Positions 54,577-62,363 are shown, numbered from the stretch's first letter. The stretch: 64,000 nucleotides of DNA from Streptomyces sp. JJ36 (GCF_021696945.1 NZ_JACYHE010000013.1:50970-114969); one strand, 5' to 3'. A program made the numbers and translations. Notes: generated by a model not told the origin, from the letters alone.

Positions 54577-54703
54577 TTCCACGGGGGCGTAGGTGGCCCG
54601 AGGTGGCGGAGGCTCGCTCGCTGTGTGGTGCGCGAGCGGCCTGCTCAGCGGGGAGGTCACGCCCGGTTGCAGCGTGTGAGTACTCCGGGGTCCCCGCAGC
54701 GAA

Positions 54704-54729
54704 GCCCCCCGTCGGCATCGACGGGGGGC
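54704..54729. terminator. Hairpin terminator downstream of rluD
   Basis: GCCCCCCGTC (54704-54713) and GACGGGGGGC (54720-54729) form a perfect 10-bp stem with a 6-nt loop between convergent genes. Confidence 0.8.
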
Positions 54730-54739
54730 GTCCGTGGGG

Positions 54740-54988
54740 CTACTCCTCCGGTGCTCCCGCCAGGGGGAGCAGGTCACCCAGTGACGCGGCCAGTTGCCGC
54801 GCCACGAAGCGGAGTTCGTCGGCCGTCAGGTTCGGGTCCGCCATCGTCGTTCGGGCGAAGCCGAGCACCTGTGCGGCGTTGTGGACCAGGGTCGCGTCGT
54901 CGGGGTCGGCCTCGGTGATCAGCACTGCGCTCCCGCTGGACGTGAGTGCTACCACCTTCGCGGTGGATGCGTGCTCCTGCTCCGTCAT
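54740..54988 (-). CDS. Small conserved-looking hypothetical protein
   Basis: An 82-residue soluble, mostly helical acidic protein with no recognised domain. Its middle (ADPDDATLVHNAAQVLGFARTTM) and end (LTADELRFVARQLAASLGDLLPL) look like a genuine protein rather than chance coding. The ATG overlaps the stop of the next upstream gene by 4 nt (ATGA), so the two are translated together. Similar small genes are common beside short GntR regulators in Streptomyces accessory regions; the role is unknown. Confidence 0.6.
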   Translation of the reverse strand: MTEQEHASTAKVVALTSSGSAVLITEADPDDATLVHNAAQVLGFARTTMADPNLTADELRFVARQLAASLGDLLPLAGAPEE

Positions 54989-55200
54989 GGGGCACCTCCG
55001 GTGGTGGCCACCACGTATGGCCGGACCAGGGCGGTCGCGTCTCCGTCGAACGGCTCGGGCCATGGGGGCTGCGGGCGCGTGGCGGGAAGAACCAGGGTTG
55101 AGCTGTCGGGCTGGGAGGGGTGGACGGGTGCCGCGTCTCGGCGGCGGCTTCCCGTGGGCGGCAGTAGCCAGCCCAGGAGCGCACGGATAGCCTTCGTCAT
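54985..55200 (-). CDS. Small hypothetical protein
   Basis: A 71-residue protein beginning MTKAIRALLGWLLPPTGSRRR, followed by a Pro-rich part and FDGDATALVRPYVVA. That pattern resembles a family of short Streptomyces proteins in accessory loci, which are often longer at the C-terminus. The ATG at 55200 is preferred because GGAG lies 9 nt upstream; a TTG at 55215 is an alternative. It is divergent from the GntR gene and shares its control region with repeated GTATC sites. Confidence 0.55.
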   Translation of the reverse strand: MTKAIRALLGWLLPPTGSRRRDAAPVHPSQPDSSTLVLPATRPQPPWPEPFDGDATALVRPYVVATTGGAP

Positions 55201-55286
55201 GTCGGCGTGCTCCAATCACGTCGGCCACAGCCCGGGACGGTTGCCCCCGTCGCCGGGCCTTCTCGCGCCTCGAATAGTAGCGCCTT

Positions 55287-55312
55287 GTATCGCTACGTAT
55301 CTAGACGTATCT
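55287..55312. promoter_or_regulatory. GTATC iterons upstream of the mini-GntR gene
   Basis: GTATC occurs at 55287, 55297 and 55307, exactly one helical turn apart; the last two are part of a direct repeat ACGTATCT (55295-55302 and 55305-55312). The site lies between divergent genes and is a likely operator of the GntR protein. Confidence 0.5.
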
Positions 55313-55351
55313 GCTGATGCTCACTCGTAAGAGCACGTACAGGCTTGCCCT

Positions 55352-55615
55352 ATGGGACCAGACGACGAAATCGACCACGGCGCGCCCCTCACGCCGTATC
55401 GACAGCTTGCCGAGATCCTGCGTGCCCAGATCCGGCGCGGCGACTGGCAGCCGGGCCGTGCGATCCCGAGTGAGACACAGTTGGTGCAGCGCTACGGCCT
55501 GGCACGTTCGACCGTACGCAGGGCGCTTGCCGTCCTGATTGAAGACGGCGAGGTCTTCACCGTCCCGCAACGCGGGACCTTCGTCTCCTCCCAGGGCGAA
55601 GCTTCCGCCGACTGA
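55352..55615 (+). CDS. Short GntR-family winged-helix regulator
   Basis: An 87-residue protein that is essentially only the GntR DNA-binding domain: PLTPYRQLAEILRAQIRRGDWQPG, then IPSETQLVQRYGLARSTVRRALAVLIEDGEVFTVPQRGTFV. There is no effector-binding domain, as in regulators of conjugative elements and small Streptomyces operons. The ATG is 40 nt downstream of the GTATC repeats. It probably autoregulates and controls the divergent pair of small genes. Confidence 0.85.
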   Translation: MGPDDEIDHGAPLTPYRQLAEILRAQIRRGDWQPGRAIPSETQLVQRYGLARSTVRRALAVLIEDGEVFTVPQRGTFVSSQGEASAD

Positions 55616-55632
55616 CCCTCTGGACTGTCTCC

Positions 55633-55680
55633 CTTGGGCCGCCCCGCCGGGTGCCGGCAAGACGATGCTCGACTGCGGGT
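55633..55680 (+). pseudogene. Possible yifB/comM fragment (Walker A region)
   Basis: In one plus-strand frame these bases read PWAAPPGAGKTMLDCG. The core PPGAGKTML is the Walker A of Mg-chelatase-like YifB/ComM proteins. Similarity stops on both sides and a stop codon follows soon. By itself it is too short to be sure; its strand and order relative to the clear yifB piece at 60483-60839 make it plausible. Confidence 0.35.
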
Positions 55681-55743
55681 GCGTTTCAGCCCAGCCTACG
55701 CCCAGCTCGTAGGCCGATACCACCGTTCGTTCTCTCCTGACGA

Positions 55744-56620
55744 CTTAGACCGTGTCTCACGTGGTGAGTTTCGCCAGCTTCTTGTAGCAGGTCAGGACCG
55801 CTGCGAGGCCGAGGAAGGCCAGGAAGTGGCTGCCTCTTCGCTCGTACCGGGTGGTCAGACGGCGGTACCCGAAGAGCCAGGAGATCGAGCGTTCGATCTT
55901 CCAGCGTTGCCGGCCGAGGCGCTCGCTGGACTCGATGCCGGGCCGGGCAGTGCGTGGGACGATGTTCCGCTTCCGCAGTCACTTCACGTGCTCGGTTGAG
56001 TAGTACGCCTTGTCGGCGTGGAGCCTGCCAGGGCGCCGTCTGCGGGGGTCACGTCGGGACCGGACGGCGGGCATGCCCACGATGAGCGGCAGGAGCGCCT
56101 GGCTGTCGTGGACGTTGGCGCCGGAGACGCCGAGCGTGAGAGTAAGCCCTGGGCGTCGGACAGCACGTGAAGCTTGCTGCCCTTCTTGCCCCGGTCGACC
56201 GGATTGCGCCCGGACAGTGATCCCCCTTTTTCGCACGGACGGAGGCCGTGTCTACGATCGCCGAGGTCCAGTCCACCTCACCGCGGGAGCCGGGCTCGTC
56301 CAGCACGGCCTGGTGCAACCGCCGCCACAGCCCGTCCTTGAGTCCATGCGGCGAAGCGGCGGTGTGCGGTCGAGACACCGAATGTCTCCGGTAGGTGTCG
56401 CCAGGCGCAGCCGCTCGTCGACACGTACACCACACAACCGTGGAGACCGCCCGCTCATCAACCGGCGCCGTCCCACCGCCCTGCGGGCGGGGGGAGAACG
56501 ACGGCAACAACGGCGCGGCCAGCGCCCAGAGTTCATCAGGAACCAACCGCTGCGACAGATCAACACCATGCCACGGCATCCTGCGGCATCAAGACGACGC
56601 CACGTGAGGCAAGCGCTAAG
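55744..56620 (-). mobile_element. Decayed IS5-family insertion sequence
   Basis: Imperfect 23-bp terminal inverted repeats lie at 55744-55766 and 56598-56620 (18 of 23 matches, best in the shared CTCACGTGG and CTTAG parts). TA occurs just inside each boundary (55746-55747 and 56617-56618), consistent with TA or YTAR target duplication of the IS427-like group. The size, about 870 bp, fits. Its transposase is broken, so it is not autonomous. Confidence 0.8.
55757..56579 (-). pseudogene. IS5-family transposase, multiply disrupted
   Basis: The reading passes through several frames. The N-terminal part (MPWHGVDLSQRLVPDELWALAAPLLPSF pattern) and the first catalytic region (VDWTSAIVDTASVRAKKGDH) share one frame. 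The middle (LGVSGANVHDSQALLPLI, then HADKAYYSTEHVK) is in another. It then meets an in-frame TGA where related proteins have Trp (WLRKR), followed by the last catalytic segment (RQRWKIERSISWLFGYRRL). At least two frameshifts and one nonsense mutation are therefore present. It is a DDE transposase of the kind common in Streptomyces. Confidence 0.85.
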
Positions 56621-58385
56621 GCCGCTCGTGAGGAACACCCTTAGCGACAAGGAGAGCAGCAACCCGATCCACGTGGTTGGTATGAACGGCGAGCATCAAA
56701 AGCTCTTCTGCTCTGGAACCGGCGACGTACAAGACGCGTCGTGCCTCAGCGTCCTGACCACGTTCCCAAGCGTCCAGCACTTCTTCGGTGGCCTTGCTCT
56801 TCGGTGCCTCGGGAATGATGAGCACCACACCACGGAATCCCAGACCCTTCACTCCATGCACGGTCGCATAACGGACCACAGGGCCGTCTTGCAGATCTGT
56901 GACGCTGTCCCAGGTCTTCTCTGTGGGCGCCTTGTAGAGATTGCTGATGTCCTGCGCCTTGGGCGGCGTGGCGGCGCCCCAGTCCGCGTTGTTCAAAAAG
57001 TCGCGAACCTCAGCCGCAAAGGAGGTCCGATTTTTTCCTGTGGCATTCAAGGCTACAGTCAATCGAACGGCAAACTCACGCAGCCACCGTGGGTCGATCC
57101 CGAGCTCTTCGCGGATAAGCTCGTAGCTCTTGTGGCCCGTGTCTTTCCCGTAGGTAAGTAGCTTCAAGACGGAGCGCTCAACCTTTTCAAGCATCTTAAG
57201 GCGAGTACGAGCATCGAAGTCTGCTGCCCTTAGCTTGAACCCCGCGTCAGCGATTTCGAGAACTTTGCTACTGGTGCTCTCGGCATCTGTTACTCCAGCA
57301 GCTCTCATGCTGTGTGCTTCAGCGTGCGATAGAAGCATCAAGTCACTGGCATCGAGCTTGTGCTTCTCCGCGATGCGGAGAGCCGCAGGCGCAATCTCGT
57401 CAAGATTAGAGAACTCAAGCAAATGTACCGGCGTCGAGAGGGTAGCGTGCTTGCCGCTTGATGACTCGACAAGGTTGCCCGAGCGCAGTCCATTATTGAA
57501 GGCAGAGATGGCCGGCGAACTACGGAAGTTACCTCGCAGCTCTAGTTGAATAGGTAGGTCTTCCGCGAACGCTTGGACCGCATGAGGCGTTGCGCTGCGG
57601 AACTCGTAGATGGACTGATCTATGTCGCCTACCATGATGACGCGAATTCCGCATTCGCGCAAAAATCCCAGCACAAGCAGCTCTTCTTCGCCACAGTCCT
57701 GGGCTTCGTCGACGATAACCTCGGCGAAGCGGGCCGCAATGAGTGGTGCGATAACCTTACGTGCCCTGGGATCGCGAACCCAGATACAAGCGAGGATTCT
57801 CCCGGCTTCGCAAGTAACAGTTCCTTCCCTGATGAGCTTCCCGAAACGGTCTGACGCTTGGTCCTCCGCCTGCACCCTCAAGGACATGAGCGTTTCAGTC
57901 GCCGTTTTGCCGAAGCGAGACGGAACTCTGACAAGGCTCGCACGACCGTTAAGGTCAAAGTCAAACCAACCCATTTGAATGGGTTCAGATCCCGGGATGA
58001 GATCGCGTCTTTGACTGTAGTCGTACATACGGAAGGTGCCGCTTGGTGCATCTTTCCAAGACTGAACGTATCGCGGAGGCTTCTTGTAGTGCTTGGTGAA
58101 GAGCGGTGTAACTATGAAGCGATGGAGGAAGGAGTCAAAGGTCCCCACGAAGTTTGGTGCTTTGAGGGCTTCAGTATCACCTCCGCAGCGGCGACGGACC
58201 TCGTCGACCGCTGCGTTAGTGAAGGAGATCAGTCCGATTCCTTTGCGTGGTTCTTCCGCAGTGCGCTTCACAAACCGCGTCACCATTGCATGGGTTTTCC
58301 CAGCGCCAGGGCACGCGACAGCAAACAGGCTGTCCGAAGCATCAACGAGGGCCCGCTGGTCCTCCGTCAGGTCGATCGTGCTCAA
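56616..58385 (-). CDS. gajB: UvrD/Rep-like helicase, Gabija GajB-type
   Basis: A 589-residue superfamily 1 helicase. Motifs in order: Walker A ACPGAGKTHAM (residues 24-34), Ia ISFTNAAVDEVRRR, Ib GTFDSF, Walker B VDEAQDC (near 223), III VGDIDQSIYEFRSA, IV LRGNFRSSPAI, V ATVHGVKGLGFRGVV and VI RVLYVAGSRAEELLML. It begins with TTG, 3 nt after the stop of the upstream OLD-nuclease gene, so the two are one operon. The pair of class 2 OLD nuclease and UvrD-like helicase, in this order, is the Gabija anti-phage system, in which GajB is thought to sense nucleotide or DNA state and help the nuclease. Its TAG stop lies across the IS junction. GC content is visibly lower than the chromosome around it. 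The assignment is by architecture, not by alignment. Confidence 0.8.
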   Translation of the reverse strand: MSTIDLTEDQRALVDASDSLFAVACPGAGKTHAMVTRFVKRTAEEPRKGIGLISFTNAAVDEVRRRCGGDTEALKAPNFVGTFDSFLHRFIVTPLFTKHYKKPPRYVQSWKDAPSGTFRMYDYSQRRDLIPGSEPIQMGWFDFDLNGRASLVRVPSRFGKTATETLMSLRVQAEDQASDRFGKLIREGTVTCEAGRILACIWVRDPRARKVIAPLIAARFAEVIVDEAQDCGEEELLVLGFLRECGIRVIMVGDIDQSIYEFRSATPHAVQAFAEDLPIQLELRGNFRSSPAISAFNNGLRSGNLVESSSGKHATLSTPVHLLEFSNLDEIAPAALRIAEKHKLDASDLMLLSHAEAHSMRAAGVTDAESTSSKVLEIADAGFKLRAADFDARTRLKMLEKVERSVLKLLTYGKDTGHKSYELIREELGIDPRWLREFAVRLTVALNATGKNRTSFAAEVRDFLNNADWGAATPPKAQDISNLYKAPTEKTWDSVTDLQDGPVVRYATVHGVKGLGFRGVVLIIPEAPKSKATEEVLDAWERGQDAEARRVLYVAGSRAEELLMLAVHTNHVDRVAALLVAKGVPHERP

Positions 58386-58388
58386 GCC

Positions 58389-60341
58389 CTAACCATCCGT
58401 TCCACTCTCTAGCACGCCACGGATGGCTTCAGCTAGATATTCCGGTGCCTCAAATTCTTCGCCATCTTCAATGGCGAGTGCGACGTCATGAGCGAACTCG
58501 CCCTTGCTGATGAACTTGTCGTACTTGCAAAGCTTTTGATAGAAGCCGAAGGAGGAACCCTTCTCGTGCTCCAGGATGTCTGTCCAGTGATGTTCTGACT
58601 GCTTGTGTTGTTTTAGGTACGCCCTTTTAAGGACCGGTTCGTTTTTCTCTGGGCCGAGCAGGTCAGCTTCGAGGGTGTGGGGAGCTTCGGCGACAACGAG
58701 GTATTCAGCAGCCCCAATCGACTCGGCGTGCCTTAGAAGCTGCTCTTTGCGGTTGCTGACTTTGGTTCGGTTGGCTGCCCGATCATCGTTCCCATTACTT
58801 ACCTCTGCGGCAGATTTCCCACTCCCTTTTTCCTGCTCGCCAGATGCCTCCCCCTCTTCCTTCTCTTTCTTCGGAAGCTCCGGGTCTGGATCCCGGTCGG
58901 TAACGACCGTCAGTTTGTCCAGGAGGCGACATTCATTGACAGATGAAAGGAGAAGAGTGATGTAAGGTGCGAAGTCGACACTGCCAACGTTGACTATGGT
59001 GACCCCATGAAAGGCGCGATGTTGCTTGACGTGGTCGCCATTTTTACCATCACTGAATACGCAGTAGCGGGCGACCACTGGAAGGAGAACTGCTTCAGCG
59101 ATTCCCTCGACCAAAATGACACGACGCGCAAACAAGAGGGCGGCACGTGTTGCGTCCAAGTACTGATTGATTTTGCGTCGCTCATCGGGAGTTAGGTTGA
59201 GCTGTGCGAGTGGCAATGCTTGCGTCTTGCGACGATCAACGTTTTTCTCGTTGCCTTCGTCGTCCTTTTCCTGCTCCGTCTCTACTTTCGTGCGAAGTGC
59301 GACGACGTTTTCAAGCCCAACGCTGCTCGCTAGGTTTGGTGAGTGTGTGGTGGCGATTACCTGGATCCTGCCCGCGGGCCCCTTCGAGTCGTCTTTGGGT
59401 GACGCCTCGGACTGCTCACGCAAGTACTCAAGAAGCACAGCCTGCAACTGTGGATGCAAGTGGGCCTCGGGCTCTTCAACAAGGAAGAGCGTTAGTTCGA
59501 AATCTCGGGCTTTACGCAACTCTAAAATGACGGTCGCGATGAAAAGCAGGTTCGCATACCCAAGACCTGACTCGATGAGGTTGGCGGGCTCGATTCCATT
59601 CTCGGCCATTTTGACCCGCAGACTACGAGTCAGCCGACTCAGTTCGTAGTCCGCAAATGTCACTTCCACACTCTGGCCGCGTACAGAGTCGGTGAGCTTG
59701 CCTAGATGATCCTGAATCTCGTCTTTGGCGACGGTGAGAACCCCGTGGTCCTTCAGAGCCTTGAAGGACTTATTGGCGCTCTTAACAAAATCTTCCTGCT
59801 GCTCGTCAGTAGTGAGGTGCTGAATGACCCTCAGAAGACGCTGACTGTCCGACGAGTCCAACTCTCTCTGTGCATCGCGCAATGGAGCGAGATAGACATG
59901 CGCAATCTGATCGCGCTTGTTGGATTCTGCCTCCGGACCACCGACTGGGCCAGCGGTGACGCTCGGGCGCATTTGATTGCGAGCAGGGTCCTTCTTGTAG
60001 GTCGTCGTATAGATGGCCCGGTTCGAGTCAATGTCGAGAGCGGTGATGTAGTGCGCCCGCTGTGCCTCTGTCAGCCCGTTGTAGAAGGCTTGAAACTCGG
60101 CTTCTTTGCTTTTCCTTCCATGCGACAGGTCGGACTCCTCAAACCACCTGGTGGCACGGCGATTTAGCGGCGCAGTCGCAAGCCTTAGCGACTCGATCAC
60201 ATTTGACTTGCCCGAGTTATTCTCACCCACGAGAAGTGTGATGCCTGGTTGAAACTCGACCTCAGTGTCATAGCAAGATCGGAAGTTCTTGATGCGGAGA
60301 CTCCGCAAGTGCATTCCAGGCTCTACGTTCTCGCCGCCCAT
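58389..60341 (-). CDS. gajA: OLD-family ATPase/TOPRIM nuclease, Gabija GajA-type
   Basis: A 650-residue class 2 OLD nuclease. The N-terminal ABC-type ATPase has Walker A VGENNSGKSNVIESL (residues 38-52), the signature region ESGLGYANLLFIA, Walker B LFLVEEPEAHLHPQLQ (near 285) and the H-loop ATTHSPNLAS. The C-terminal TOPRIM domain has ILVEGIAEAVLLP (Glu near 410) and VVTDRDPDPEL (acidic pair near 483), then TLEADLL. About 40 charged low-complexity residues (near 487-527) follow the DxD. In Gabija, GajA is a nicking nuclease activated by nucleotide depletion during infection. Typical GajA is nearer 580 residues, the difference being mainly this insert. The ATG at 60341 with GGGGA upstream was preferred over 60314. 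A general OLD-plus-helicase defence outside strict Gabija is possible. Confidence 0.82.
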   Translation of the reverse strand: MGGENVEPGMHLRSLRIKNFRSCYDTEVEFQPGITLLVGENNSGKSNVIESLRLATAPLNRRATRWFEESDLSHGRKSKEAEFQAFYNGLTEAQRAHYITALDIDSNRAIYTTTYKKDPARNQMRPSVTAGPVGGPEAESNKRDQIAHVYLAPLRDAQRELDSSDSQRLLRVIQHLTTDEQQEDFVKSANKSFKALKDHGVLTVAKDEIQDHLGKLTDSVRGQSVEVTFADYELSRLTRSLRVKMAENGIEPANLIESGLGYANLLFIATVILELRKARDFELTLFLVEEPEAHLHPQLQAVLLEYLREQSEASPKDDSKGPAGRIQVIATTHSPNLASSVGLENVVALRTKVETEQEKDDEGNEKNVDRRKTQALPLAQLNLTPDERRKINQYLDATRAALLFARRVILVEGIAEAVLLPVVARYCVFSDGKNGDHVKQHRAFHGVTIVNVGSVDFAPYITLLLSSVNECRLLDKLTVVTDRDPDPELPKKEKEEGEASGEQEKGSGKSAAEVSNGNDDRAANRTKVSNRKEQLLRHAESIGAAEYLVVAEAPHTLEADLLGPEKNEPVLKRAYLKQHKQSEHHWTDILEHEKGSSFGFYQKLCKYDKFISKGEFAHDVALAIEDGEEFEAPEYLAEAIRGVLESGTDG

Positions 60342-60370
60342 AGTTAAATCCCCGTGCATCGCATATCTAC

Positions 60371-60410
60371 ATTCTAGAACAAAAGCCCCCATAGCGTCAT
60401 GTGTCACACA
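60371..60410 (-). promoter_or_regulatory. Candidate promoter and palindrome upstream of gajA
   Basis: On the minus strand TAGAAT (60376-60371) is a good -10 about 30 nt before the gajA start. TGTGTCACACA (60400-60410), an 11-bp palindrome, overlaps the likely -35 region and could bind a repressor. Both are by-eye calls in an AT-rich stretch. Confidence 0.4.
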
Positions 60411-60482
60411 AGGAAGCCCTGTGCACCATGCCACACAACTCCCTGGCTGCGCAGGTGAACTGATGGGTAGTACGCGGACGCT

Positions 60483-60839
60483 GGCGCGCGGGTGCTGGAC
60501 GCGATGCGGCAGCCCCTGGAGTCGGGCCATGTGGTGGTCGCGCGGGCGGGCGGCATGGTCCGGATGCCCACCCGGTTCCTGCTGGTCCTGGCGGCCAACC
60601 CGTGCCCCTGCGGACGGCACGGCGTACGGGGCGGGTGGTGCGAGTGCCGGCCGGCCTCCGTCCGCAGGTACCGGGCGCGGCTTTGCGGGCTGCTGCTGGA
60701 CCGGGTCGATCTCCGGGTGACCGTGGAGCCGCTGACCCGCTCTGAGCTGACCGCTCTCGGGGGCGCCGGGGAGTCCAGTGCCACGGTAGCGGAGCGGGTC
60801 CGGACGGCCCGGGAGTGGGCCGCAACCCGCTTCGCCGAC
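60483..60839 (+). pseudogene. YifB/ComM (Mg chelatase-like ATPase) C-terminal fragment
   Basis: A plus-strand frame encodes the C-terminal AAA+ part of YifB/ComM: ARVLDAMRQPLESGHVVVARAGG, then FLLVLAANPCPCGRHG, then a cysteine-containing CECRPASVRRYRARLCGLLLDRVDLRV. The sensor and CPCG motif are unmistakable. The protein begins in mid-domain, lacks the Walker B part, and ends where a transposase fragment starts (near 60840). ComM-type proteins are DNA branch-migration helicases. Intact yifB in Streptomyces is usually next to dprA, not here, so this is a displaced or broken copy. Confidence 0.85.
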
Positions 60840-60840
60840 C

Positions 60841-61146
60841 CCGCTGACCACCCTGGTCCGCCTCGCCAAGCTCCGCTGGCGCATCGAGCACAACTACCGG
60901 GAGATGAAGCAGGCCTGGGCTTGGCCCATTTCGAAGGCCCACCTGGCGAGGCTGGCACCACCACGTCACCCTCGTCGCTGTCGCGCACGCCCTCTGCACC
61001 CTGCAGCGACAGGCCCGGCCCCCAAGAGACGCGGCGTCGGCCCGAGCCTCTACCTAGTCGTCCGCGAGTTTCAGGCCCTCCTCGCGCTCTGGGCCGGCGC
61101 CTGCCCCACCTGCCACCGCGACATACCCACCCCAATACGCACCTGA
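60841..61146 (+). pseudogene. IS701-type transposase C-terminal remnant
   Basis: The plus strand encodes LTTLVRLAKLRWRIEHNYREMKQA, a motif containing the last catalytic Glu of IS701/IS4-like transposases. A frameshift then separates it from GLAHFEG-like and HHHVTL-like parts in a neighbouring frame, and the original frame resumes with SLYLVVREFQALLALWAGACPTCHRDIP before a stop at 61146. No N-terminal half or inverted repeats were seen. It is fused directly to the yifB fragment. Confidence 0.75.
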
Positions 61147-61220
61147 CCCAGCACTACTAGTCGTTCCGTGCCCGCAGCCGCAGCCGCAGCCGCAGCCTGG
61201 CCACCGGCCCGGGCGGGGAG

Positions 61221-61245
61221 GACCGGCCGCGCCCGGCGGCCGGTC
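61221..61245 (-). terminator. Hairpin terminator after mscS
   Basis: GACCGGCCGC (61221-61230) and GCGGCCGGTC (61236-61245) form a perfect 10-bp stem with a 5-nt loop next to the mscS stop. A short GCAGCC microsatellite (about 61171-61198) precedes it. Confidence 0.75.
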
Positions 61246-61250
61246 CCCGG

Positions 61251-62363
61251 TCAGCCCGCGCCGTCCTGCGGCAGCGGCTCGGCCGTGCCGGGGATCTCCG
61301 GCGGCCCGGCCGGCCGCGGCACCCGGGGTGCGACGGCGGCGGGGGCTGTGGCGACCCGGGGCAGGGCGTAGGGGTGCTCCCGCTGGATCCAGGTCAGCAG
61401 CTCCTCCCGTACGCCGCACTGGAGCGTCCACCAGTCGTCGGTGTTGGCCGCCGACATCGCGGCCCGCACCTCGATGGTGGTGGGGGTGGTGCCGGTGACC
61501 ACCAGGGACCAGCTCCGCCGGTCCCAGTCGTCGCGGTCCTCCAGCACCTCACGCAGCCGCTCCCGCAGCGCCTGCACCGGGGTGGCGTGGTCGAGGTGGA
61601 GATAGACGGTGCAGGTGACCTGCGGCCCGCCGCGCGACCAGTTCTCGTAGGGCTTGCTGTTGAAGTACGACACCGGCATCGTCAGCCGCCGGTCGTCCCA
61701 GATCCGTACGGTCAGGAAGGCCAGCGAGATCTCCTCGACCGTGCCCCACTCGCCGTCCACCACCACCGTGTCGCCGATCTTCACGGAGGAGCCGAAGGCG
61801 ATCTGCAGCCCCGCGAAGAGGTTGCCCAGCATCGACTGCGCGGCGACACCGGCCACGATGCCGATCACGCCGGCGGAGGCCAGCATCGAGGCGCCCAGGG
61901 TGCGCAGGTCCGGAAAGAGGATCAGGATGGCGATCGCCGCCGCGATGGTGGCCAGCACGAAGGTCACCACCCGGCGGACCATGGTGAGCTGGGTGCGGAA
62001 GCGGCGGACCCGGGCCGGGTCGCGCGTGGTCGCCGCGAAGCGGGCCAGCGAGGTCTCCGCTATGGCCGTCGCGATACGCACCGCCAGCCAGACCAGCGAG
62101 CCGACGGTGACCAGCGCCAGCAGGTTCTTGATCAGGACTTCCTTCCCGGTCTCCAGCCCCGACCAGTCGTAGGAGGCCTGCAGCGCGCCGGAGGCGAGCA
62201 CGACCTGGAGCGGGACCTGGCAGTTGCGCAGCAGGCCCCACAGCGGTGTCTCGGGATGCCGGCGGTCCGCGCCGTGCAGGACCCGGTCGACCAGCCAGCC
62301 GACAGCCAGCGTCAGGGCGACCGTGCCGCCGATCACCACCAGCGGACGCAGTACGTGCTCCAT
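61251..62363 (-). CDS. Small-conductance mechanosensitive channel (MscS family)
   Basis: A 370-residue membrane protein. Three to five N-terminal hydrophobic helices lead to the pore helix and the conserved MscS segment: ASAGVIGIVAGVAAQSMLGNLFAGLQIAFGSSVKIGDTVVVDGEWGTVEEI pattern (residues about 175-225), then the beta domain. It would relieve osmotic pressure at low external osmolarity. The C-terminal ~45 residues are Pro/Ala-rich. I chose the second ATG (62363) because AAGGAG lies 9 nt upstream; the ATG at 62390 would add nine residues. It marks the return to conserved chromosomal genes after the accessory segment. Confidence 0.9.
   Translation of the reverse strand: MEHVLRPLVVIGGTVALTLAVGWLVDRVLHGADRRHPETPLWGLLRNCQVPLQVVLASGALQASYDWSGLETGKEVLIKNLLALVTVGSLVWLAVRIATAIAETSLARFAATTRDPARVRRFRTQLTMVRRVVTFVLATIAAAIAILILFPDLRTLGASMLASAGVIGIVAGVAAQSMLGNLFAGLQIAFGSSVKIGDTVVVDGEWGTVEEISLAFLTVRIWDDRRLTMPVSYFNSKPYENWSRGGPQVTCTVYLHLDHATPVQALRERLREVLEDRDDWDRRSWSLVVTGTTPTTIEVRAAMSAANTDDWWTLQCGVREELLTWIQREHPYALPRVATAPAAVAPRVPRPAGPPEIPGTAEPLPQDGAG

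Noticed and set aside
60342..60893. An N-terminal extension of the OLD nuclease upstream to 60893
   Set aside because: The added residues are antisense to the yifB fragment and have no ribosome-binding site; the ATPase fold begins just after 60341.
54740..61146. A complete prophage or conjugative element
   Set aside because: No integrase, relaxase, structural or replication genes and no attachment repeats were found; only remnants and a defence operon are present.
61171..61198. A CRISPR-like repeat of GCAGCC units
   Set aside because: It is a short perfect hexanucleotide microsatellite with no spacers.
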